Below, one piece after another: positions 8,721 through 17,251 of a stretch of DNA of 64,000 nucleotides. Source of the stretch: Caulobacter ginsengisoli (lineage in GTDB: Bacteria > Pseudomonadota > Alphaproteobacteria > Caulobacterales > Caulobacteraceae); contig NZ_JAUSVS010000002.1 of NCBI RefSeq assembly GCF_030814835.1, positions 682,001-746,000 on the forward strand, written 5' to 3'. The notes below the pieces were generated by a model. The model ran no database searches and was not told the DNA's origin. It saw only the letters and a program-made list of their open reading frames with translations. Every line of letters starts with the position of its first letter. Position 1 is the first letter of the stretch. The translations under genes were made by a program, and so were the position numbers.

Positions 8721-9500
8721 ATGAGATCGAGAGATCCTCGCCACACGCCATTCGATCCGCCCAGCGCGCGAGATTGGATACTGCTGGTCATCAGCCTGCT
8801 GTTCGTCGCCGCCGGCGTCCTGGAGATCGTCCGCGGCGACTGGCGCACCGGGGCTATCACCCTGATGTTCTTCGGCGGCGGAGCCCTGCTGTTCGCCGGC
8901 CAGATATTCACCAAGCTGCGCTGGCGCCGCTCCAGCCCGGGCAAGGTGGCCATCGCCGGCAGCCGAGACATCCCTATGGCGCGGGGCCGGATTCTGGCGC
9001 TGGTCGCGGCTGTCGGCGTCTTCGGCCTGGCTGGCGCCCTGCTGGGCGGAAGCATGGGCCTGGTGCTGCAGGGTCTCTGCGCTGGCCTGGCGCTCTTCGC
9101 CGTTGGCTTCACCCTGGCGCTGCTCTGCAACTGGCTGCCAACGCCGGCTCTGCGGTTCGAGCCGCAGGGCCTGGTCGTCCAGCGCGGATCCAGACGCCGC
9201 TACCGGGCGGACTGGGACAATATCGCCGGCCTGTCGGTCGGCGAGCTCGCCCGCAACCCGATGATCCTGCTGCATTTCCACGACTCCGCCGCCGTCACCA
9301 TCCTGCCGGGCGCTCAGCGGGCCCTGGTCCAGCGGGAGATCGCCTCGACCCAGGGCCTCTACGGCGCGGACCTGGTCATCATGCCCAAGCTTTTCGGCCT
9401 GGACGCCCAGCTGCTGGCGGCGGCGCTGCAGCGCTACATCAAGACGCCGGCCGCCCGGACGGAGCTGGGCGCCTGGGCCGCTGTTCCGGCCGGGACCTGA
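8721..9500 (+). CDS. membrane protein with PH-like C-terminal domain (STM3941-like)
   Basis: ATG 8721 (MRSRDPRHTPFDPPSARDW) is preceded by GGGAAAG; upstream in-frame sequence overlaps the divergent phosphatase gene and looks non-coding. The 259-residue protein has four predicted membrane segments in two pairs: WILLVISLLFVAAGVLEIV and a neighbour, then LALVAAVGVFGLAGALLGG and a neighbour. A soluble part follows, beginning LRFEPQGLVVQRGSRRRYRA and DWDNIAGLSVG, which resembles the small PH-like fold of STM3941-type proteins. Function unknown; the family assignment is tentative. It stands alone between divergent and downstream units. Confidence 0.7.
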   Translation: MRSRDPRHTPFDPPSARDWILLVISLLFVAAGVLEIVRGDWRTGAITLMFFGGGALLFAGQIFTKLRWRRSSPGKVAIAGSRDIPMARGRILALVAAVGVFGLAGALLGGSMGLVLQGLCAGLALFAVGFTLALLCNWLPTPALRFEPQGLVVQRGSRRRYRADWDNIAGLSVGELARNPMILLHFHDSAAVTILPGAQRALVQREIASTQGLYGADLVIMPKLFGLDAQLLAAALQRYIKTPAARTELGAWAAVPAGT

Positions 9501-9664
9501 CGGCGCTGAGCGCGCGGGCCGTCTCCGGGGGTTCACCTTCCCTCCAACCCCCGCTACAACCCCCCAGCGACCGCCGTCTTGCGCCATTCCGGACGGTCGC
9601 CCTGGAGGAACCCGCGTCGACAGCTAGTCCGCGGCAATGGCGTCTAGACCGTGGGCTCATTGCG

Positions 9665-10921
9665 ATGCGTTTGACGCGCGACGACCAGATGATTCTGGAT
9701 TCCCTCAGCGAAAGGGGCGGTGACCTGGTCGGCCGCGCCGTCGACTGGTGCGCCATCAATAGTGGCAGCCGTAACACGGCGGGCCTGACCGATACGCTGA
9801 AAGTCCTGGTCAAGGCCAGCGAGGACAGCCTGCCGGGCGGCGAGCTAACGCTTGAGCCGCTTGCGCCCACGGTCGAGATCGCCGCTGACGGCAGTGAAAA
9901 GGTCCAGAAATACACGCCGTCCATCCTGGTGACCGCCCGGCCGGACGCGCCGGTGCAGGTCGTGCTGACGGGCCACTACGACACAGTGTTTCCCGCCGAG
10001 AGCCGCTTTCAGGCGGTGACGACCCGCGCCGACGGCGCCCTCAACGGTCCCGGGATCGCCGACATGAAGGGCGGCATCTCCATGCTGCTGGGCGCCCTGG
10101 AGGCCTTCGAGGCGCATCCGGATGCGAAGAATGTCGGCTACCGCCTGCTGCTGTCGCCGGACGAGGAGATCGGTTCGCTGGCCTCCGGGCCAGTGCTGGC
10201 TCGGATCGGGGCGCTGGGGCATGTGGGGCTGACCTATGAGCCCGCCCTGGCCGACGGGACCCTGGCCTCGGAACGCAAGGGCTCGGGCAATTTCCATGTG
10301 AAGATCACCGGCCGCGCCGCCCATGCCGGCCGCGACTTCGCCCTGGGCCGCAACGCCATCACCGCCGCCGCCCGCATCGCCGGGGCGCTGGACGGTCTGA
10401 ATGGCAAGCGTGACGGGGTGACGCTCAACGTCGCTCGCATCGATGGCGGCTCGCCGCTGAACCAGGTGCCGGACATTGCCGTGGTTCGCTTCAACGTTCG
10501 CTTCCCCGACGCCGAGGCCGGCGGCTGGCTGCGGCTGAAGATCGAGGAGGCCATGAAGGCGGGGCAGGGGGATGGCCTGACCGTCAGCCTGCATGGCGGT
10601 TTCACCCGGCCGGCCAAGCCGTTCAACGCGGCCCAGTCGGCGCTGTTCGGGGCGGTCAAGGAGGCCGGCGCGCTGCTGGGCCAGGAGATCGCCTGGAAGT
10701 CCTCCGGCGGGGTCTGCGAGGGCAACAACCTGTTCGCCGTCGGCCTGCCCAATGTCGACACCCTGGGGGTGCGCGGCGGCGACATCCACAGCGAGAACGA
10801 GTTCGCCTGGCCTGACAGCTTCGCCGAGCGGGCCCGGCTGTCGGCCCTGATCCTGATGAAGCTGGCCTCGGGCGAGATCGACGCCCACGGCATCCACGCC
10901 CTGATGAAAGCGAGCGCCTGA
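9665..10921 (+). CDS. M20 family hydrolase of the ast operon (carboxypeptidase G2-like)
   Basis: A 418-residue zinc amidohydrolase starting at ATG 9665. The M20 metal and catalytic motifs are present in order: LTGHYDTVF (His/Asp), GPGIADMKGG (bridging Asp), LLLSPDEEIGS (Glu-Glu), and HSENEFAWPDS near the end. The dimerisation domain carries GRAAHAGRDF. The pattern is closest to M20A enzymes such as carboxypeptidase G2 that release glutamate from N-acyl-glutamates. The stop overlaps the astA start (TGATG), so it is translationally linked to the arginine succinyltransferase pathway. Inference: it may perform the last step, hydrolysis of N-succinylglutamate, normally done by the unrelated AstE, which is absent here. 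Confidence 0.9.
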   Translation: MRLTRDDQMILDSLSERGGDLVGRAVDWCAINSGSRNTAGLTDTLKVLVKASEDSLPGGELTLEPLAPTVEIAADGSEKVQKYTPSILVTARPDAPVQVVLTGHYDTVFPAESRFQAVTTRADGALNGPGIADMKGGISMLLGALEAFEAHPDAKNVGYRLLLSPDEEIGSLASGPVLARIGALGHVGLTYEPALADGTLASERKGSGNFHVKITGRAAHAGRDFALGRNAITAAARIAGALDGLNGKRDGVTLNVARIDGGSPLNQVPDIAVVRFNVRFPDAEAGGWLRLKIEEAMKAGQGDGLTVSLHGGFTRPAKPFNAAQSALFGAVKEAGALLGQEIAWKSSGGVCEGNNLFAVGLPNVDTLGVRGGDIHSENEFAWPDSFAERARLSALILMKLASGEIDAHGIHALMKASA

Positions 10922-11928
10922 TGCTGGTCGTCCGACCCGCCCTGCCGGCCGACTACGACGCCCTGATGAACCTGGCGGTGCTGTCCGGCCGCGGCTTTAC
11001 CAGCCTGCCCGAGGACGAGCCCACCCTGCGCGACCGCCTGGAGCGTTCCCAGGCCAGCTTCGCCGGCGAAACCGCCGCCCCCGACGCCTACTACACCCTG
11101 ATGCTCGAGGACCTCTCCGACAACGCCGTCATCGGCGTGGCGGCCGTCAAGGCGGGGGTGGGGCTGAAGCGGCCGTTCTTCTCGTTCCGGGTCGTGACCC
11201 TGGCCCAGTCCTCCCCGACCCTGGACATGCGCTTCGACCACCAGGCCCTGGTGCTGGTCAACGAATGCGCCGGCTGGTCGGAGGTCGGCTCGCTGTTCCT
11301 GCGGCCCGAGCGGCGGATGGGCGGGGCCGGGCGGCTGCTGGCCCAGTCGCGCTACATGCTGATCGGCATCGAGCCGCAGCGGTTCGCCGAGAACGTGCTG
11401 GCCGAACTGCGGGGCTGGTTCAACGAGGACGGGACCTGCCCGTTCTGGGACCATGTCGCCCAGAAGTTCTTCCGCATCCCCTTCGACGAGGCCGACCTGC
11501 TCAGCGCCTCGACCAACGGCCAGTTCATCCTGGATCTGGCGCCCCGCCACGCCATCTATACCGGCCTGCTGCCCGAGGACGCCCGCCAGTCGATCGGCCG
11601 CTGCCACCGCGAGGGCGAGGCGGCCCGGGCCATGCTGGAGCGCGAAGGCTTCCGCTATCAGGGCCTGGTCGACCTGTTCGACGCCGGCCCCACCATGGGG
11701 GCGCGGCGCGACGACATCCGCACGGTCAAGGAAGGCCGCCGCCTGATGGTGCGGCTGGGCGAGGACGCCTTTGGCGAGGAGGCCCTGGTCTCCACCGCCG
11801 ATATCGGCCGCTTCCGGGCGGTGCGGGCGCCGGTGCTGATCGATGGCGAGGCGGCGGTGCTGTCGCGGGACGCGGCGGAGGTGCTGGGCGTGCGGGAAGG
11901 CGAAGCGGTGCGGGTGAAGTCGTCATGA
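10921..11928 (+). CDS. astA: arginine N-succinyltransferase
   Basis: The 335-residue enzyme transfers succinate from succinyl-CoA to the alpha-amino group of arginine, step one of the AST pathway for arginine catabolism. Recognisable AstA features are the N-terminal LVVRPALPADYDALMNLA, the block GSLFLRPERRMGGAGRLLAQ (acyl-CoA-binding loop of this GNAT-related family), and FWDHVAQKFFRIPFDEAD. Length matches the single-chain AstA family (about 340). The start overlaps the M20 gene's stop and its own stop overlaps the astD start (ATGA), so three genes are tightly coupled. Confidence 0.96.
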   Translation: MLVVRPALPADYDALMNLAVLSGRGFTSLPEDEPTLRDRLERSQASFAGETAAPDAYYTLMLEDLSDNAVIGVAAVKAGVGLKRPFFSFRVVTLAQSSPTLDMRFDHQALVLVNECAGWSEVGSLFLRPERRMGGAGRLLAQSRYMLIGIEPQRFAENVLAELRGWFNEDGTCPFWDHVAQKFFRIPFDEADLLSASTNGQFILDLAPRHAIYTGLLPEDARQSIGRCHREGEAARAMLEREGFRYQGLVDLFDAGPTMGARRDDIRTVKEGRRLMVRLGEDAFGEEALVSTADIGRFRAVRAPVLIDGEAAVLSRDAAEVLGVREGEAVRVKSS

Positions 11929-13379
11929 GCAAGGGGAATTTCATCGCCGGCCGCTGGCAGGCCGCCGAGGGCGCGGCCTTCGCTTCGATTGATCCGGCCA
12001 CCGGCCAGCCCGTCTGGCAGGGCGCCGCATCGACCGGCGCCGACGTCGCCGCGGCGGTCGAAGCCGCTCGCGCCGCCTTCCACGGCTGGTCCGACCGGCC
12101 GCGCGAGGAGCGGATCGCCGCCCTGCGCCGCTACAAGGCCGCCCTGGAGGCCCGCCGCGAGGCCTTCGCCAAGGCCCTGTCGCGCGAGACCGGCAAGGCG
12201 CTGTGGGAGACCACGGCCGAACTGGGCTCGATGATCGGCAAGGTCGACATCTCCATCGCCGCCTATGACGAGCGCACCGGGGTCAGGGAAACCGCCATGC
12301 CGTTCGGCCGGGCGGTGCTGCGCCACAGGGCTCATGGGGTGATGGCGGTGCTGGGGCCGTTCAACTTCCCGGGCCACCTGCCCAACGGCCACATCGTCCC
12401 GGCCCTGCTGGCCGGCGATACCGTGGTGTTCAAGCCCTCGGAAGAGACCCCGCTGGCCGGCCAGCTTATGGTCGAGGCCCTCGAAGCCGCCGACCTGCCG
12501 GCCGGGGTCGTCAACCTGGTGCAGGGCGGGCGCGAGACCGGCGCGGCTCTGATCGACCAGCCCATCGACGGCCTGCTGTTTACCGGTTCGGCCGGGGCGG
12601 GCGCCCACTTCCGCCGCCATTTCGCCGACCGGCCCGACGTCATTCTGGCCCTGGAGCTGGGCGGCAACAATCCGCTGATCGTCTGGGACGCCACCAATGT
12701 CGAGGCCGCCGCCGGCTTGGTCATCCAGTCGGCCTATATCACCAGCGGCCAGCGCTGCTCCTGCGCCCGCCGGCTGATCGTGCCCGAGGGTCACGAGGGC
12801 GAGGCCATCATCGAGGCGGTCGCCGCCCTGGCCGACCGGCTGGTCATCGGCCCCTGGGACGGCGGTGAGGAGCCCTTCATGGGCCCCCTGATCAGCGATC
12901 GCGCCGCCAACCAGGCGCGGGCCGCCGCCGCCGCCCTGGGCGGCCGGGTGATCCGCCAGGCCGACCGGATTCCCGAGGCGCCGGACAGCTTCATCACCCC
13001 GGGCCTGATCGATGTCAGCCACCTGACCACGCCGGACGAGGAAATCTTCGCCCCCATCCTGACCGTCCGCCGCGCCGCCACCTTCGACGGCGCAATGGCG
13101 CTCGCCAACGACACCCGGTTCGGCCTTTCCGCCGGGCTGATCAGCGACGACGCCGCCCTCTGGGGCCGGTTCCTCAACCGTATCCGCGCCGGCGTCGTCA
13201 ACTGGAACCGGCCGACCACCGGCGCCGCCGGCTCGGCCCCGTTCGGCGGGCTGGGCGACAGCGGCAATCATCGGCCCAGCGCCTACTACGCCGCCGACTA
13301 CTGCGCCTATCCCGTGGCCAGTTTCGAGGCCGGCCATGTCGCCTCGACCCTGAGTGAAATCAAAGGTCTGCGCGCGTGA
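11925..13379 (+). CDS. astD: succinylglutamate-semialdehyde dehydrogenase
   Basis: The 484-residue NAD-dependent aldehyde dehydrogenase oxidises N-succinylglutamate 5-semialdehyde to N-succinylglutamate in arginine catabolism. Seen are the cofactor-site motif LLFTGSAGAGAHF, the general-base motif LELGGNNP, and the catalytic cysteine in SGQRCSCARRL at about residue 277. PFNFPGHLPNGHIVPAL is typical of AstD, and the position between astA and astB fixes the role. The start ATG 11925 overlaps the astA stop; its own stop overlaps the astB GTG start (GTGA). Confidence 0.96.
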   Translation: MSKGNFIAGRWQAAEGAAFASIDPATGQPVWQGAASTGADVAAAVEAARAAFHGWSDRPREERIAALRRYKAALEARREAFAKALSRETGKALWETTAELGSMIGKVDISIAAYDERTGVRETAMPFGRAVLRHRAHGVMAVLGPFNFPGHLPNGHIVPALLAGDTVVFKPSEETPLAGQLMVEALEAADLPAGVVNLVQGGRETGAALIDQPIDGLLFTGSAGAGAHFRRHFADRPDVILALELGGNNPLIVWDATNVEAAAGLVIQSAYITSGQRCSCARRLIVPEGHEGEAIIEAVAALADRLVIGPWDGGEEPFMGPLISDRAANQARAAAAALGGRVIRQADRIPEAPDSFITPGLIDVSHLTTPDEEIFAPILTVRRAATFDGAMALANDTRFGLSAGLISDDAALWGRFLNRIRAGVVNWNRPTTGAAGSAPFGGLGDSGNHRPSAYYAADYCAYPVASFEAGHVASTLSEIKGLRA

Positions 13380-14707
13380 CCTCAGCCGTCGAAGCCAATT
13401 GCGACGGCCTGGTCGGGCCGACCCACAGCTTCGCGGGGCTGGCCCCCGGCAACATCGCCAGCGAGGTCAATAAGGGCGATGACTCCAACCCGCGCGGGGC
13501 GGTTCTGGAGGGTCTGGCCAAGATGAAGCGGCTAGCCGACTGGGGCCTGCCCCAGTTCGTGCTGCCGCCGCACGAACGGCCCGATATCGCCTTCCTGAAA
13601 AGCATTGGCTTCACCGGCAGTGACCGCCACATCATCGAGACCGCCGGGCGCCTGGCGCCCGAGATGCTGAACAGCGCCAGTTCCGCCTCCTCGATGTGGG
13701 CCGCCAACGCCGCCACGGTGACGCCCAGCGCCGACAGCGCTGACGGCCGCGTCCACTTCACCGCCGCCAACCTGTTGACCAACCTGCACCGCAGCCTGGA
13801 GGGCGAGCAGACCGCCCGGGCCCTGCGCACCCTGTTCCCCGACGAGCGCCGCTTCGCCGTCCACGACCCGCTGCCGCCGCAGCCCCACTTCGGCGACGAA
13901 GGCGCGGCCAACCATGTCCGCCTCTGCGCCGACCACGGCCGGCCCGGGGTCAACCTGTTCGCCTATGGCCGTGAGGCCTGGGAGCAGTGGACCGGCCGCT
14001 TCCCGGCCCGCCAGACCCTGCAGGCCAGCCAGGCCGTCGTCCGCCGCCACGGGGCCCACGGGGCAGTCTATGCGCGACAGGCGAGGGCAGCCATCGAGGC
14101 CGGGGTGTTTCACAACGACGTGGTTTGCGTGGGGGCCAAGTCGACCCTGTTCTTCCACGAAGCCGCCTTCGAGGACAAAGCCCAGGTCCTGGCCGAAATC
14201 CGCGCCGCCGCCGTCGGCTTCGAGCCGCAGTTCATCGAGATCGCCACCAACGACCTGCCGGTCATCGACGCGGTGCGCTCCTACCTCTTCAACTCGATGC
14301 TGGTGGCCCTGCCGGACCGCGACCGCCTGACCCTGATCGCCCCAATCGAGGTCGCGGAGACCCCGACCGCGGCGGCCGTCGTCCAGCGCCTGATCGATTC
14401 CAACGGCCCGATCGGCCACGTCGAATACGCCGACGTCCGCCAGAGCATGCGCAACGGCGGCGGCCCCGCCTGCCTGCGCCTGCGCGTGGTCCTGACCCCC
14501 GAGGAACTGGCCGCAGCCAACCCGGCCCAGCGGTTCGACGCCGCTCTGCACGATCTGCTGACCGCCTGGGCCAACCGCCGCTACCGCGACCGCCTGCCGC
14601 CGGCCGACCTGGCCGACCCGAACCTGCTGGTGGAAAGCCGCGAGGCGCTGGACGAACTGACCCAGATCCTCGGACTGGGGTCGGGGTTTTATCCGTTCCA
14701 GAGGTAA
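13376..14707 (+). CDS. astB: N-succinylarginine dihydrolase
   Basis: This enzyme of the guanidino-modifying superfamily hydrolyses N-succinylarginine to N-succinylornithine, CO2 and two ammonia. The 443-residue product starts at GTG 13376, overlapping the astD stop. Typical AstB sequence: NCDGLVGPTHSFAGLAPGN at the N-terminus, FHNDVVCVG, and the catalytic cysteine in MRNGGGPACLRLRV at about residue 366, close to the E. coli Cys365 position. It is the last gene of the operon. The pathway's aminotransferase (AstC) and classical desuccinylase (AstE) are not in the window. A hairpin-bearing repeat begins 4 nt after its stop. Confidence 0.97.
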   Translation: MTSAVEANCDGLVGPTHSFAGLAPGNIASEVNKGDDSNPRGAVLEGLAKMKRLADWGLPQFVLPPHERPDIAFLKSIGFTGSDRHIIETAGRLAPEMLNSASSASSMWAANAATVTPSADSADGRVHFTAANLLTNLHRSLEGEQTARALRTLFPDERRFAVHDPLPPQPHFGDEGAANHVRLCADHGRPGVNLFAYGREAWEQWTGRFPARQTLQASQAVVRRHGAHGAVYARQARAAIEAGVFHNDVVCVGAKSTLFFHEAAFEDKAQVLAEIRAAAVGFEPQFIEIATNDLPVIDAVRSYLFNSMLVALPDRDRLTLIAPIEVAETPTAAAVVQRLIDSNGPIGHVEYADVRQSMRNGGGPACLRLRVVLTPEELAAANPAQRFDAALHDLLTAWANRRYRDRLPPADLADPNLLVESREALDELTQILGLGSGFYPFQR

Positions 14708-14710
14708 AAC

Positions 14711-14797
14711 TCCGCTCCCGGCGGGAGCGGACGGCCGCCCGAGGCGCGCCTGCAGCGCGCCCGTGGCCCGGCCCGGTGAGGGTTTCAAAGGCCGTGT
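14711..14797 (+). repeat. Family A two-hairpin repeat, left copy
   Basis: An 87-bp GC-rich element starting 3 nt past the astB stop. It holds a perfect 9-bp stem (TCCGCTCCC, loop GGC, GGGAGCGGA; 14711-14731) and a second stem GGCGCGC/GCGCGCC, then the tail GGTGAGGGTTT and AGGCCGTG. It is the inverted counterpart of 15247-15333 and matches a third copy at 63272-63347. The first hairpin could also serve as the terminator for the ast operon, though no T-run follows. Confidence 0.88.
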
Positions 14798-14840
14798 TAA
14801 GGCCTCTTCCAAGTATCACCGTTCTTGTTATGTTCAGGTT

Positions 14841-15227
14841 ATGCGGGGTCGAGACCTCACCTTCGAACGCGCGAGAGACCTCCGGAAAAGCATGACGCTT
14901 CCGGAGGTGATGCTATGGCAAGCAGTGCGAGCTAACCGGCTGAACGGCCTAAAATTCCGCCGCCAGCATCCCGCCGGACCTTACATCCTCGACTTCTTCT
15001 GCGCCGAACGTGACCTGGCCATTGAGGTGGACGGCGGAGTCCACGGTGACCCTGATCAAATCGCACATGACCAGCGGCGGGATGCATGGCTGAGGGAGCG
15101 CGGGATTGTGGTCCTGCGGTTGCCCGCGAGCTACGTAGTTCAGGGTCTTTCGGGCGTGCTGGAGATGATCGGCCAGGCTGCAGAAGAACAGCGCCAGCGG
15201 AAACGATCATACCGGGTGAGGCCTTAG
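14841..15227 (+). CDS. DUF559 PD-(D/E)XK nuclease-like protein
   Basis: The 128-residue protein starts at ATG 14841 (MRGRDLTFERARDLRKSM). It has the DUF559 signature (related to Vsr-type nucleases): MTLPEVMLWQAVR, LKFRRQHPAGPYILDFFC, then LAIEVDGGVH and RRDAWLRERGIVVLRLP. The conserved Asp of ILDFFC and the Glu/Asp of IEVDGG fit a PD-(D/E)XK active site. It sits alone between astB and phhA inside inverted repeats about 87 bp long (14711-14797 and 15247-15333), an arrangement suggestive of a small mobile or domesticated element. Biological role unknown; nuclease activity is inferred from fold. Confidence 0.88.
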   Translation: MRGRDLTFERARDLRKSMTLPEVMLWQAVRANRLNGLKFRRQHPAGPYILDFFCAERDLAIEVDGGVHGDPDQIAHDQRRDAWLRERGIVVLRLPASYVVQGLSGVLEMIGQAAEEQRQRKRSYRVRP

Positions 15228-15246
15228 ATCAAATGGCTGGCCCCGA

Positions 15247-15333
15247 GCACGGCCTGTCAAACCCTCACCTGGCTGCTCACGGGCGCGCTGCATGCGCGCC
15301 TCGGAGCGGCCGTCCGCCCCCGCCGGGGGCGGA
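15247..15333 (-). repeat. Family A two-hairpin repeat, right copy (inverted)
   Basis: This copy is inverted relative to 14711-14797. Its terminal stem (15313-15333; TCCGCCCCC, loop GCC, GGGGGCGGA) is again perfect, although two positions differ from the left copy: both partners of the pair changed together, T-A to C-G, so pairing is conserved. The second stem is GGCGCGC/GCGCGCC with loop TGCAT. The hairpin end lies 4 nt past the phhA stop, reading on the minus strand. Confidence 0.88.
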
Positions 15334-15337
15334 ATAG

Positions 15338-16201
15338 CTACCCCGCCTTCGCCCGCGCGTACGCCTGCGTCCCGAGCGTGAACACCCTGTCCGTCGGCAG
15401 CACCGTCTCGATGGCCAGATCCTCCGCCGCATCCAGCGCCGCATAGACCGGCCCGAAGTCCTGCAGCGTGGCGTCCAGCAGCGCCTGCAGCGAGGGGATG
15501 ACGAAATAGACCTGCTGGAAGTCGTCGATCCGGTAGTGGGTGCGCATCAGCCGGACCAGGTCGAAACCCAGCCGGTTGGGGGAGGGGTCGTCCAGGGCGA
15601 ACATGGACTCGGTGCGCGAGGAGACGATGCCGGCGCCGTAGATGCGTAAACCCTGCGGGCTCTCCATCAGTCCGAACTCGACCGTGTACCAGTAGAGCCG
15701 CGCCAGGTTTTCCAGCCGGCCCAGTTCGGCGGCGCGGCGGCCGCCCTGGCCATAGGCCTGCATGTAGTCGGCGAAGGTGGGATCGGTCAGCATCGGCACA
15801 TGGCCGAAGACATCGTGGAAGATGTCCGGCTCCTGCAGGTAGTCCAACTGGTCGGCTCGGCGGATGAACTGGCCGGCCGGGAATCTGCGGTTGGCCAGGT
15901 GCTCGAAGAAGACGTCCTCGGGCACCAGGCCCGGCACGGCCACGACCTGCCAGCCGGTCAGGCGCTGCAGCTCGGGGTTGATCCGCGCGAAGTCGGGAAT
16001 GCCGCCGCGATGCAGGTCGAGCGCGTCCAGGCCCTTCAGGAACGGATCGGCGGCCCGACCCGGGAGCAGGGCGGTCTGGCGCTCATAGAGGGTGTTCCAC
16101 ACCGCGTGCTCTTCGGCCGTATAGGCGTTCCAGCCCTGGTCGATCGTCCAGTCGGCGGCGGCCCCGGGGGGCGGGGCGGTGGTAAAGCCATCGGCGCTCA
16201 T
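15338..16201 (-). CDS. phhA: phenylalanine 4-monooxygenase
   Basis: The non-haem iron, tetrahydropterin-dependent enzyme converts phenylalanine to tyrosine. I set the start at ATG 16201 (MSADGFTTAPPPGAAADWT), giving 287 residues, the usual bacterial length; an upstream extension to 16258 is possible but unlike known family N-termini. The iron ligands are visible in DIFHDVFGHVPML (two His) and YWYTVEFGLM (Glu). QEPDIFHD, RIYGAGIVSSRTES and DDFQQVYFVI are further family blocks. Single gene; no pterin carbinolamine dehydratase neighbour. A family A hairpin follows directly after the stop. Confidence 0.96.
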   Translation of the reverse strand: MSADGFTTAPPPGAAADWTIDQGWNAYTAEEHAVWNTLYERQTALLPGRAADPFLKGLDALDLHRGGIPDFARINPELQRLTGWQVVAVPGLVPEDVFFEHLANRRFPAGQFIRRADQLDYLQEPDIFHDVFGHVPMLTDPTFADYMQAYGQGGRRAAELGRLENLARLYWYTVEFGLMESPQGLRIYGAGIVSSRTESMFALDDPSPNRLGFDLVRLMRTHYRIDDFQQVYFVIPSLQALLDATLQDFGPVYAALDAAEDLAIETVLPTDRVFTLGTQAYARAKAG

Positions 16202-16280
16202 GGGGTGAGGATGTGCCGGAATCCCTGGAAAGTCCCACCGGAGTTGCCCCGATTTCACCCGTTGCGCGAAACGACCTTGC

Positions 16281-16862
16281 TCAAGGCCCGGTCAGATAGC
16301 CAAGAACCGCCCGAAGCAGCCGCCGCTTGAGGCTGGCCGGGTCGATGCCGGAGTCGCTCAGCGCCCGGCCGATGACCATCAGGTCCTGCGCCGCCTCGGC
16401 GAAATCGACACCTGGAAGCTCGGCCGCGTGGCGGGCCAGTGCTCCCTGGGTCAGGGCCAGCATCACCGTGTCATCCTCGTGCTCAAGGTCCAGATCCCGT
16501 TCGGCGAAGTCCAGCGCCCGGGCCAGGGCCGGCCGCTCGGACTGATGGGCGATCATGACATCGATCAGAGCCTCGGCGGTTTCACGCAGGGTCGCACCCT
16601 GGTTGGCCGCCTGGGTCAGGGCCTCGCCGAACGCCGCCGCGTCCTGTCGCACCAGGGCGGCCAGCAGCGCCGTCTTGCCCGGGAAATACTGGTAGAGCGA
16701 GCCGACGCTGACCCCGGCCGCCTCAGCCACCCGGTTGGTGTTGAAACCCTCCAGCCCCGACTGTTCCAGAACGCGAGCCGCCGCGACCAAAATAGCCTCG
16801 ACCAGAGCCCGCGAGCGCGCCTGGACCGGCTGTTTTCGGGGACTTAGCGGGTCGGCGGCCAA
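16281..16862 (-). CDS. TetR family transcriptional regulator
   Basis: A 193-residue repressor-type regulator with TTG start at 16862 (GGAT 7 nt upstream). The N-terminal HTH reads ARVLEQSGLEGFNTNRVA, then AGVSVGSLYQYFPGKTALL, a clear TetR DNA-binding domain; the rest is the helical ligand/dimerisation part. It is divergent from the darcynin-ferredoxin pair, 59 bp away, and is the best candidate to control it. The ligand is not predictable. Confidence 0.93.
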   Translation of the reverse strand: MAADPLSPRKQPVQARSRALVEAILVAAARVLEQSGLEGFNTNRVAEAAGVSVGSLYQYFPGKTALLAALVRQDAAAFGEALTQAANQGATLRETAEALIDVMIAHQSERPALARALDFAERDLDLEHEDDTVMLALTQGALARHAAELPGVDFAEAAQDLMVIGRALSDSGIDPASLKRRLLRAVLGYLTGP

Positions 16863-16884
16863 TGCGAATATCCAATTGCGAATA
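16863..16884. promoter_or_regulatory. direct repeat TGCGAATA x2, possible TetR operator
   Basis: Two copies of TGCGAATA (16863-16870 and 16877-16884) separated by TCCAAT lie directly against the TetR start codon in the short divergent region before the darcynin gene. The 14-bp period puts the copies on different faces of the helix, and TetR sites are normally palindromic, so operator function is only a suggestion. Confidence 0.4.
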
Positions 16885-16921
16885 AAAGCTCGTATCCTGG
16901 CGGCCCGACGGAGGCAAGCCG

Positions 16922-17251
16922 ATGCAAACGCTCACCCTGTTCATGCTGCTGCGCTCGCAGCCCGCCTGGCTGCGGCTGTCCCGCCAGGCGCGGCAGGACT
17001 TCATCGCCGCCGAGGTGGCGCCGATCCTGGCCCGGTATCCGGCGGTGACGCTGCGCTTCTTCGACGCCGAGGCCTTCACCAGCCGCTGCACGGATGTGGC
17101 GGTGTGGACCGCGCAGGATCTGAAGAGCTGGTCCTTCCTGATGGACGCCCTGCGTGACACCGCCTTCTTTTCGGCGCCCTACTACGAGGTCGTCGACATC
17201 ATTCCGGCCCTGGAGAACGCCTATGCCGAATACGACGCCGAGGCCGCCTGA
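16922..17251 (+). CDS. darcynin-like small protein
   Basis: A 109-residue protein (MQTLTLFMLLRSQPAWLRLS) matching in length and pattern the darcynin family of unknown function: an N-terminal beta strand, WLRLSRQARQDFIAAEVAP, LRFFDAEAFTSRCTDVAVW, and DLKSWSFLMDALRDTAFF. The ferredoxin-like beta-alpha-beta fold inferred for the family suggests small-molecule binding, as in dimeric alpha-beta barrel proteins. It overlaps the next gene by 29 nt and is divergent from the TetR gene. Confidence 0.75.
   Translation: MQTLTLFMLLRSQPAWLRLSRQARQDFIAAEVAPILARYPAVTLRFFDAEAFTSRCTDVAVWTAQDLKSWSFLMDALRDTAFFSAPYYEVVDIIPALENAYAEYDAEAA

Noticed and set aside
11658-13337. 559-codon minus-strand frame opposite astD
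   Set aside because: No recognisable domain; astA and astD on the plus strand explain this DNA.
14711-14731. Classical Rho-independent terminator after astB
   Set aside because: The hairpin is strong but no run of T follows, and the sequence belongs to a dispersed repeat; termination is possible but not shown.
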